Shown piece by piece: positions 56,391 through 64,000 of a stretch of 64,000 bases of DNA. The first letter of the stretch is position 1, and every line of letters begins with the position of its first letter. The stretch comes from Bauldia sp. (GTDB taxonomy: Bacteria; Pseudomonadota; Alphaproteobacteria; Rhizobiales; Kaistiaceae). The stretch lies in the NCBI GenBank assembly GCA_028284325.1, contig JANQRX010000005.1, positions 310,001 through 374,000 of the forward strand. Reading direction: 5' to 3'. Under the pieces are notes generated by a model. That model was not told the DNA's origin and made no database searches. It saw nothing but the letters and a program-made list of their open reading frames with translations. A program made the position numbers and the translations under genes.

Positions 56391-57275
56391 ATGGCCGGTC
56401 AGCTTGAGATCAAGGCCTTTTTCGACGAGGCCACCAACACGATCAGCTACCTGGTGTGGGACGGAACCACCATGCGCGGGGCCGTGATCGACCCGGTGCT
56501 CGACTACGACCCCAACGCCGGCGAGGTCGATACGGCATCGGTCGAGGGAATCCTGCACGCGGCCGCCGATGCCGGGATCACCATCGACTGGGCGCTGGAG
56601 ACCCACGCCCATGCCGATCATCTGTCGGGCGCCCCGTACATCAAGCAGAAGACCGGCGCGACGGTGGGCATCGGCGAGCGCATCAAGGATGTGCAGCGGA
56701 TCTTCCGGCCGATCTTCAACGCCACCGACCTGCAGCCGGACGGGGGCGATTTCGACCGCCTGTTCGCCGACGGCGAGACGTTCTGGATCGGCGACCTGGA
56801 GGTCGAGGTGCTCTACACGCCGGGGCACACGCCGGCCGACATCAGCTACAGGATCGGCGATACCGTGTTTGTCGGCGATACGCTGTTCATGCCCGATTTC
56901 GGCACCGCGCGCGTCGATTTCCCGGGCGGCGATGCCCACCAGCTCTTCAACTCGATCCAGCGGCTCCTGACCCTCCCGCCGGAGACCCGCCTCTTCATGT
57001 GCCACGACTACAAGGCGCCGGGTCGCGACCACTATGCGTGGGAAACGACGGTCGCCGAGCAGAAGGCGTCGAGCGTGCATGTGAGCGACGGCGTCCGCGC
57101 AGAGGATTTCGTGGCGATGCGCACCGAGCGCGACGCCAAGCTGGCGGCCCCGCGCCTGCTCCTGCCGTCGATCCAGGTCAACATCCGGGCCGGGCGCTTC
57201 CCGCCGGCGGAAGCCAACGGCGTCCAGTACCTGATGATTCCGGTGAAGCCGAAGACGCAGGCGCCCGCCGCCTGA
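56391..57275 (+). CDS. blh: Persulfide dioxygenase-type metallo-beta-lactamase fold protein (Blh/ETHE1-like)
   Basis: A 294-residue MBL-fold iron enzyme expected to oxidise glutathione persulfide to sulfite. The metal motif THAHADHLSG lies near residue 72, with YTPGHTPADISY near 143, VGDTLFMPDFGTARVDFPGG near 161 and MCHDYKAPG near 202, in the order of Blh/ETHE1 proteins. I prefer ATG 56391, since GAGGA stands nine bases upstream and the earlier ATG is too close to it. The gene is divergent from bigR across the shared operator. Confidence 0.9.
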   Translation: MAGQLEIKAFFDEATNTISYLVWDGTTMRGAVIDPVLDYDPNAGEVDTASVEGILHAAADAGITIDWALETHAHADHLSGAPYIKQKTGATVGIGERIKDVQRIFRPIFNATDLQPDGGDFDRLFADGETFWIGDLEVEVLYTPGHTPADISYRIGDTVFVGDTLFMPDFGTARVDFPGGDAHQLFNSIQRLLTLPPETRLFMCHDYKAPGRDHYAWETTVAEQKASSVHVSDGVRAEDFVAMRTERDAKLAAPRLLLPSIQVNIRAGRFPPAEANGVQYLMIPVKPKTQAPAA

Positions 57276-57340
57276 TCGTCCACCCCTGCCGGCCGTGCTA
57301 GGTGTTCAAGCTGCAAACGGCCGACAGGAGCGAACAGACG

Positions 57341-58024
57341 GTGCGCCTTTACGAACTTTGCGGGGCGGACCCCGACATCCGGTTCTCGCCCCATTGCTGG
57401 AAGGCGCGGCTGGCGCTCGCCCACAAGGGGCTCGCCTTCGAGGGGCGCCCGGTTCCGTTCACCGCCATCGGTGACATCGACGGCGGTGGACACAAGCGGG
57501 TGCCTGTGCTCGACGACGACGGCGTCATCACCCGCGATTCGTTTCAGATCGCCCGTTATCTCGACGCGCACCATCCGGAGCGCCCGCTGTTTGCGCCGGA
57601 AAGTGCGGCGATCGTGCGCCTGGTCGAAGCTGTCGGCGCGCCGGCCTACGCGGTCATCACCCGGATGATCGTCAAGGATATCCACGATCTTCTCGCCCCG
57701 GCCGACCAGGCCTATTTCCGCGAGAGCCGCGAGCGCCGTCTCGGCGCCAAGCTGGAGGAGGCGCAGGAGGGCATCGAGGCGCTCGCCGACGATCTGGCGC
57801 AGGCTTATCGTCCGGTGCGCCTGGCGCTCAAGGAGAGCGACTTCCTCGGTGGCGGCACCCCGCTGTTCGTCGATTACGTTGCCGCGGCCCCGCTGCTGTG
57901 GCTCCACTTCGTCGCCGGGCGCATCCCGTTCGATCCGGCCGAGGGCGTGGGCGCCTGGTTCGCCCGCATCGGCGACCTCCATGGCGGCGAGGTCGACCGG
58001 GCGCCGACCGGCGCGGCGGCCTGA
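57341..58024 (+). CDS. Glutathione S-transferase
   Basis: A 227-residue GST. The thioredoxin-like N-terminal domain (about 1-80) starts VRLYELCGADPDIRFSPHCW, with RVPVLDDDGVITRDSFQIAR near 50 containing the cis-proline and the glutathione-binding acidic/serine pair. The C-terminal helical domain follows. GTG 57341 is preceded by AGGAG at ten bases, so I chose it over the longer track start. The family is close to the beta-etherase-like and unclassified GSTs of alphaproteobacteria. It lies 65 bases after the dioxygenase and could be expressed with it, since that enzyme uses a glutathione persulfide. Confidence 0.86.
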   Translation: MRLYELCGADPDIRFSPHCWKARLALAHKGLAFEGRPVPFTAIGDIDGGGHKRVPVLDDDGVITRDSFQIARYLDAHHPERPLFAPESAAIVRLVEAVGAPAYAVITRMIVKDIHDLLAPADQAYFRESRERRLGAKLEEAQEGIEALADDLAQAYRPVRLALKESDFLGGGTPLFVDYVAAAPLLWLHFVAGRIPFDPAEGVGAWFARIGDLHGGEVDRAPTGAAA

Positions 58025-58034
58025 GGTGCCGGAG

Positions 58035-58586
58035 ATGACGACCTGGGTCGCGCTGCTCCGGTCGGTCAATGTCGGCGGGCACAACATCCTGCCGATGAAG
58101 GCGCTGGCCAACGCTGCCGGCAACGCCGGTTTCACAGGCTTCGCGACCTACATCCAGAGCGGCAACTGCGTCTTCCTTGCGGGCGACGACGATCCCCAGG
58201 ATCTGGCCGGCCGGCTGGCGCAGGTGATCGAGGACGATTTTGGTTTCAGGCCGCCGACACTGGTGATGCGCGCGGGCGCGTTCGCGGCAGTGGTCGCCGC
58301 CAATCCGTTCGATGTCGCCGACGCCGACGCCAACACCGTCCACATTCACTTTGCCTGGCAGACGGTGCGCGCGCCCAAACCGGCCGAGGTCGCGGCCGTG
58401 GCGCAGGCGGATGAGGCGATCCGGCTGATCGGCAACACGCTCTATCTGCACGCACCGGCCGGCATCGGGCGCAGCAAGCTGGCCGAGAAGCTGCCGTCGA
58501 TGCTGGGTGCGGAGGTGACGGTGCGGAATCTGCGCACGGCGCGAAAGATTGTGGCGCTGGCGGAGACCGTCGCCGCGGCCGGTTAG
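58035..58586 (+). CDS. DUF1697 family protein
   Basis: A 183-residue protein of the DUF1697 family. TTWVALLRSVNVGGHNILPM at the start, GFATYIQSGNCVF near 38 and SKLAEKLPSMLG near 150 are characteristic. The function is unknown; the fold is ferredoxin-like. It starts ten bases after the GST stop with GGAG upstream, so the two are probably co-transcribed. Its stop overlaps the stop of the convergent GNAT gene by four bases. Confidence 0.87.
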   Translation: MTTWVALLRSVNVGGHNILPMKALANAAGNAGFTGFATYIQSGNCVFLAGDDDPQDLAGRLAQVIEDDFGFRPPTLVMRAGAFAAVVAANPFDVADADANTVHIHFAWQTVRAPKPAEVAAVAQADEAIRLIGNTLYLHAPAGIGRSKLAEKLPSMLGAEVTVRNLRTARKIVALAETVAAAG

Positions 58587-59101
58587 TTGGGCCGGGTGCC
58601 CCAGACGAAGGCGATCTTCTGCAGCGAGGTGCCGCCGAAGCGCTCATGGGCGCGGGCGACCTGGCGTCCGCCGGCATTGGCGTAGAAGCGACAGGCGAGG
58701 TCGTTGTCGGCCAGCGCCCACACCACCATGGTGTCGAAGCCGAAGCGACGCAGTTCGCGGCGGGCGGACAGGAACAGGCGCGTGCCGAGACCGATGCCCT
58801 GGTATTCGGGCAGCAGGTAGATTTCGTAGACCTCGCCCTTCTGGCGCAGGTTGCGGGCGCGGTTGGCGCCGAACGTGGCGTAGCCGCAGACCACGCCGCC
58901 CACTTCGAGGACGAGGATCGCCGTGCCGCGGCGGATCGCCCGCGACCACCAGTCGGGCCCGCGCCGGGCGACGATCCGCGAGAGTTCCTGGGCCGGGATC
59001 AGGCCGTCATAGGCCAGACGCCACGAGGCGTCGTGCACGGCGGTGATCGCCTCCGCATCGTCGGTCTCGGCCCGCCTGACTTCGATCTCCAGGGTACTCA
59101 T
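58583..59101 (-). CDS. GNAT family N-acetyltransferase
   Basis: A 172-residue single-domain GNAT protein. EVRRAETDDAEAITAVHDAS starts the fold, LPEYQGIGLGTRLFLSARRE near residue 98 carries the acetyl-CoA-binding Q-x-x-G-x-G motif, and FYANAGGRQVARAHERFGG near 137 is the usual C-terminal segment. The family is close to ribosomal-protein- or antibiotic-type acetyltransferases. The acceptor is unknown. It follows typA by 83 bases in the opposite order on the minus strand. Confidence 0.87.
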   Translation of the reverse strand: MSTLEIEVRRAETDDAEAITAVHDASWRLAYDGLIPAQELSRIVARRGPDWWSRAIRRGTAILVLEVGGVVCGYATFGANRARNLRQKGEVYEIYLLPEYQGIGLGTRLFLSARRELRRFGFDTMVVWALADNDLACRFYANAGGRQVARAHERFGGTSLQKIAFVWGTRPN

Positions 59102-59184
59102 GGAAACCAGCTTACCACCGGCCGGACGCTTGCCTAGGGGGCGGCCCGCAAAAGCACGTGATTTTTTCGCCGCCGCGCGGCCGG

Positions 59185-60999
<1,815 letters not shown>

Positions 61000-61068
61000 G
61001 ACTCTCTCGGGCCGCGGGGCGCGCGCACTATAGGCAGGAGCCGGGCGAACGCAATCGCGCGAACCGCC

Positions 61069-62517
61069 CTACATGCGCCGGGCGACGATGGCGGCAAGCC
61101 TTTGGGCTGCCGGTGCGATCTCTTCCAGATGGGGCAGGGCGAAGCCGAGGAGAAGCCCCGGCCGCGGGGTTTCGACGCAGATCGGCGACAGCGGCACGGC
61201 CGCCAGGTCGGCGTCGGCCAGATCCTCCACCAGCCTCAGATCATCGACGTGATCCGGCAGGCGTACCAGCAACTGCAGACCGCCACGGGGTGCTGCGACC
61301 GTAGCGCCTTCCGGCAGATGGGTCCTGAGTGCAGCGACGAGGGCGTCGCGCTTGGCCGCGTAGAGCGGGCGGGTGCGGCCGACATGGGCGGCGAGGTAGC
61401 CTTCGTTGATGAAGTCGGCCACCGCGGCCTGCACATGATGGGAGACGACCTGGCCGAGCGCGGCGGTGATGTCGGCCATGCGCGCGGCCAACCGCGGCGG
61501 CGCGACGATGAAGGCGATGCGGATGCCCGGCGCCAGAAGCTTGGAGAAGGTGCCGACATAGACCACATGGCGACCGCCATCGATGCCCTGGAGGGAGGCG
61601 ATCGGCCGTTCGGCGTAGCGGAACTCGCTGTCGTAGTCGTCCTCGAGCACGACCGCGCCTCGGCGACGGGCGGCCTCCAGAAGCGCGAGCCGCCGGCGCA
61701 GCGTCATGGTGACGCCGGTCGGGTAGTGGTGGGAGGGGGTGACCGCGATGAGACGCAGCCGTTCCACGCCCTCCAGCGCCGCCGCCACCAGCCCCTCGTT
61801 GTCGACCGGCACCGGCGCCACATTGGCCGCGGCGGCGGCGAAGACGTGGCGGGCGCCGGGATAGCCGGGATCCTCGACCGCCACCGTGTCGCCGGGGTCG
61901 GTGCAGCACAGGACGATCGCGTCGAAGGCGGCCTGCGCCGACGGCACGATGACGATCTGGCCGGGGTCGGCGACGACCCCGCGGGCGCGGTTCAGGTGCC
62001 CGGCCAGCGCTTCCTGCAACAGCGGCAGGCCGTCGGCGTGGTGGTAGGAGAGATCGTCGCGGCGCAGCGTGCGGGCGCGGGCAGCGAGACAGCGCGACCA
62101 CTCCTTCTGCGGAAAGTCGGCCAGCGACGGCAAACCGGGCCGAAAGCAGCGCGGCCACGGCGGGTTGTTGGCAGCGGCGCGGCCGAAGGTCTCGGCGCGC
62201 GCGGACGGGGCCGGTCCCTCTGTCGTCGGCAGCGACTTGAGGGCGACGTCCGACATCGCCGCCACGATCGTCCCGCGTCCGGTCCGGGCATCGAGATAGC
62301 CCTCGGCCGCGAGCTGCTCGTAGGCGGCGACGACGGTGCCGCGACTCACACCGAGGCGTTCGGCCATGCGGCGGGTGGCGGGCAGCCGCGCGCCCGGCGC
62401 CAGCCGCCGGGCCAGGATCGCGTCGCGCAGGCCGCGATAGATCTGACGCTCGCGATTGCCCGCGGTCGGGTCGAAGGGAAAGGCCCAGGCGTAGTCGTCG
62501 CTGCCGGATTGGACCAA
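61069..62517 (-). CDS. MocR/PdxR-type GntR-aminotransferase transcriptional regulator
   Basis: A 482-residue regulator with an N-terminal GntR winged helix (about 25-95; LPATRRMAERLGVSRGTVVA) and a C-terminal fold-type I aminotransferase-like domain. The PLP-lysine lies in YVGTFSKLLAPG near 322, and DDLSYHHADGLPLLQEALAG lies near 152. The start is TTG 62517, with GGAGA eight bases upstream; it overlaps the first ATTGG(A/T)CC operator. MocR proteins usually sense PLP or an amino compound and bind repeated sites. The genes controlled are probably the two divergent small proteins. Confidence 0.88.
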   Translation of the reverse strand: MVQSGSDDYAWAFPFDPTAGNRERQIYRGLRDAILARRLAPGARLPATRRMAERLGVSRGTVVAAYEQLAAEGYLDARTGRGTIVAAMSDVALKSLPTTEGPAPSARAETFGRAAANNPPWPRCFRPGLPSLADFPQKEWSRCLAARARTLRRDDLSYHHADGLPLLQEALAGHLNRARGVVADPGQIVIVPSAQAAFDAIVLCCTDPGDTVAVEDPGYPGARHVFAAAAANVAPVPVDNEGLVAAALEGVERLRLIAVTPSHHYPTGVTMTLRRRLALLEAARRRGAVVLEDDYDSEFRYAERPIASLQGIDGGRHVVYVGTFSKLLAPGIRIAFIVAPPRLAARMADITAALGQVVSHHVQAAVADFINEGYLAAHVGRTRPLYAAKRDALVAALRTHLPEGATVAAPRGGLQLLVRLPDHVDDLRLVEDLADADLAAVPLSPICVETPRPGLLLGFALPHLEEIAPAAQRLAAIVARRM

Positions 62518-62554
62518 TAGATAATCTCCAAATGGACCTCAGAACCGGTCCAAT
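62508..62554. promoter_or_regulatory. MocR-type repeated operator, three ATTGG(A/T)CC sites
   Basis: ATTGGACCAAT at 62508-62518 is a palindrome that contains the regulator's TTG start. AATGGACC lies at about 62531-62538 and GGTCCAAT at 62547-62554 in the opposite sense. Several repeated half-sites at uneven spacing are typical of PdxR/MocR regions. The cluster covers the promoter gap between the regulator and the first small gene. Confidence 0.65.
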
Positions 62555-62594
62555 AAGAGCCTATCTTGGAAGCAGGTCAAGAGAGGAGGACACC

Positions 62595-62777
62595 ATGCTC
62601 GTTCCCGGCTTCGTCTTCAGATTCGGCAAGGATCGTCAACGGCCGGCGGCGCGGCCGCTGCCGCCTCTGACGCCCGCGCAGCGGGTCGATCTGGGCCTCG
62701 ACGCCGGCGCACCGGCGATCGACAGCCTTTATGATCGTGAAGCGCTGGCGCGCTTCAACGTCGAACGTCTGCGGTAA
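62595..62777 (+). CDS. Small DUF1127-like protein A
   Basis: A 60-residue basic protein. The core LTPAQRVDLGLDAGAP (near 23-38) recalls the DUF1127 pattern (R-x-L-xx-L-x-x-LDDR-x-L-x-DIGL), and the C-terminal half YDREALARFNVERLR is helical. GAGAGGAGG lies upstream of ATG 62595, a strong ribosome-binding site. It is divergent from the MocR regulator and precedes its paralogue B. DUF1127 proteins elsewhere bind RNA or affect phosphate and carbon responses. The role here is unknown. Confidence 0.72.
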   Translation: MLVPGFVFRFGKDRQRPAARPLPPLTPAQRVDLGLDAGAPAIDSLYDREALARFNVERLR

Positions 62778-62814
62778 GCGCGGCGCTGACGCCTTCGCCG
62801 CTATCTGTCTTTCA

Positions 62815-62860
62815 ATTGGACCATCAGGAATGCGGAAATTGGCTCCAATGACAGGGCCAA
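62815..62860. promoter_or_regulatory. Second cluster of ATTGG(A/T)CC-type sites before small protein B
   Basis: ATTGGACCAT (62815-62824), ATTGGCTCCAAT (62838-62849) and GGGCCAAT repeat the half-sites found at the MocR promoter. They lie about 50-90 bases before the second small gene. The recurrence suggests that one MocR protein controls both small genes separately. Confidence 0.6.
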
Positions 62861-62906
62861 TCAGGGGGTATCCCGAACGTCCGTCCACCAGATTTGGAGA
62901 CCAGCC

Positions 62907-63092
62907 GTGAATCGTTCGAGCCTTGGAAAGTGGGTCGCAGGGGTGGCCCGGCGCCGTCGCGACAGGCGGACGATCGACGCCATGACACCGGCGCAGCGGC
63001 GCGATGTCGGTCTCGGCGCCGGTGCGGCGATGAAGAACGCGCTGTTCGACCGGGCGGCGGCGACGCAGATCTATCTCGACAGCCTCAAGTAA
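62907..63092 (+). CDS. Small DUF1127-like protein B
   Basis: A 61-residue basic protein, clearly a paralogue of protein A: MTPAQRRDVGLGAGA aligns with LTPAQRVDLGLDAGA, and FDRAAATQIYLDSLK with YDREALARFNVERLR. The N-terminus is a poly-arginine stretch (VARRRRDRR). The GTG start has GGAGA six bases upstream. Codon use fits the neighbours. It has its own repeated sites and ends three bases before the stop of the protease on the opposite strand. Confidence 0.7.
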   Translation: MNRSSLGKWVAGVARRRRDRRTIDAMTPAQRRDVGLGAGAAMKNALFDRAAATQIYLDSLK

Positions 63093-63095
63093 CGA

Positions 63096-64000
63096 TCAGT
63101 CCTGTCGCGCAGCGCCCTGCCACGGCGAGGCGTCGGGCGACGGTGGGCCGGCGTCCTCGATCATCATGAACTCGGCGAGATTCTCGCGGCTGACATAGCC
63201 GACCAGCCGCTGGTCGCGGTCGACCACGCCGACTTCGGCCGCCTGGGCTTCGTTCATGAGCTTCAGGGCCGCGTCGAGGCTCTGGCCCTGCCAGACCACC
63301 GGCACGTCGCGGGCCATGACGTCGATCACCGGCGTCGTCGGCCCGCTCGCCTTCAGCGCCCCGATCATGGCGTCGCGGCCGAGGAAGCCGCGCAGGCGCC
63401 CGCCGCCGTCGACGACCGGAAACTCCCGCTGGGTGGTGCGGATCAGCGCCTCGGTGGCGTCGTCGATGGTGGCCTGCATGTTCAGCGTCTCGTAGGCCCG
63501 CACCATGGCGCTGTCGACGGTGACGCCGCGCACCGTCTCGCGCATGCCGACCTGGCCCGCCTCGCCGGCCGCGGCCAGGAACACGAAGATGGCGATGAAC
63601 ACGAGGATGGCGTTGCCGCTGATCAGGCCGAGAAAGCCGAAGACGAACGCGAGGCCCTGGCCGATCCGCGCCGCGATCTCGGTCGCCTGCCGGCGGCCCA
63701 TGCGGAAGGCGAGCAGCGCCCGCAGGACCCGGCCGCCGTCCATGGGAAAGGCGGGAATGAGGTTGAACACCACCAGGAAGATGTTGACCGCGGCGAGCCG
63801 CGTGAGGAAGCCCGGCTCAGGGTTCTCGATCTCGGCCACGGCCATGGGGTCGACCTGACCGCCGAGATAGAGGATCAGCACGGCGGCGATCACCACGTTG
63901 ACCAGCGGGCCGGCGATGGCGATGACGATCTCCTCCGACGGCTTCTCGGGCATGCGCGACAGGCGCGCCAGACCGCCGATGGGGAGCAGCGTGATGTCGG
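63096..64000 (-). CDS. Site-2 protease (M50) with CBS domains, partial (5' end beyond window)
   Basis: The C-terminal part of a membrane zinc protease. The frame is open to the right edge (GGLARLSRMPEKPSEE precedes the track ATG), so the N-terminus with the HExxH motif is outside. Visible are the AGPLVNVVIA segment, the third-ligand motif NLIPAFPMDGGRVLRAL near 63735, several membrane helices, and two CBS domains (about 63100-63450) that may bind adenine nucleotides. The family cleaves membrane-bound regulators or acts as a housekeeping protease. The regulated substrate is unknown. Confidence 0.9.
   Translation of the reverse strand, partial: DITLLPIGGLARLSRMPEKPSEEIVIAIAGPLVNVVIAAVLILYLGGQVDPMAVAEIENPEPGFLTRLAAVNIFLVVFNLIPAFPMDGGRVLRALLAFRMGRRQATEIAARIGQGLAFVFGFLGLISGNAILVFIAIFVFLAAAGEAGQVGMRETVRGVTVDSAMVRAYETLNMQATIDDATEALIRTTQREFPVVDGGGRLRGFLGRDAMIGALKASGPTTPVIDVMARDVPVVWQGQSLDAALKLMNEAQAAEVGVVDRDQRLVGYVSRENLAEFMMIEDAGPPSPDASPWQGAARQD

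Noticed and set aside
59108-59184. Intrinsic terminator after typA
   Set aside because: A short GC palindrome and AAAAAA occur on the coding strand, but there is no T-tract after a proper hairpin.

Overview
The window is high-GC DNA from an alphaproteobacterium, most likely Hyphomicrobiales or Rhodospirillales. The evidence is the hemC-hemD-mitofilin-hemY block beside tsaD-gpsA, the imuA-imuB-dnaE2 mutagenesis cassette with an alphaproteobacterial LexA box (GAAC-N7-GAAC), an NAD-glutamate dehydrogenase of about 1600 residues, and the rsmB-heparinase-purH order. Genes are dense and many starts and stops overlap as ATGA. No gene-free stretch exceeds 300 bases. No CRISPR array, insertion sequence, phage gene or rRNA was seen.

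Bases 1-16,200 look like accessory metabolic DNA. First comes a TetR-controlled acyl-CoA unit: tetR, an enoyl-CoA hydratase and an acyl-CoA synthetase that runs off the left edge. Next are XRE and LysR regulators, then a coupled trio (tandem-GNAT protein, isochorismatase-like hydrolase, 70-residue protein of unknown function), an alpha/beta hydrolase and a methyltransferase. A TRAP transporter operon (dctP-dctQ-dctM) and an operon for an M20 deacylase, a FAD amine/amino-acid oxidase and an M19 dipeptidase-like protein follow. A TetR regulator is divergent from the deacylase operon. Both operons have a TTGACA promoter with an ACATT/AATGT palindrome between or over the promoter boxes. A tRNA-Thr(CGT) gene separates this region from the core.

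Bases 16,389-39,000 are mostly housekeeping: heme synthesis (hemC, hemD, hemY), a Mic60-like membrane protein, tsaD, gpsA, an EVE-domain protein, acs, an orphan ribbon-helix-helix antitoxin, htpX, rsmB, a heparinase-like protein, purH, a TPR/glycosyltransferase-like protein and NAD-GDH. Bases 39,000-45,500 hold the SOS mutagenesis cassette. It is split by an antisense hicAB toxin-antitoxin pair between imuB and dnaE2.

Bases 45,600-54,000 hold a FecR-domain protein, a sugar-nucleotide epimerase-like protein and an operon for pyruvate:ferredoxin oxidoreductase, with a GltD-like iron-sulfur flavoprotein and a dihydroorotate-dehydrogenase-like protein. A perfect FNR box precedes that operon, which suggests expression when oxygen is low. 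Bases 54,100-64,000 carry a glycosyltransferase, a BigR-type sulfide-response unit with its palindromic operator (regulator, rhodanese, persulfide dioxygenase), a GST, a DUF1697 protein, GNAT, typA, a MocR/PdxR regulator divergent from two small paralogous DUF1127-like proteins with shared ATTGG(A/T)CC repeats, and a partial site-2 protease with CBS domains.
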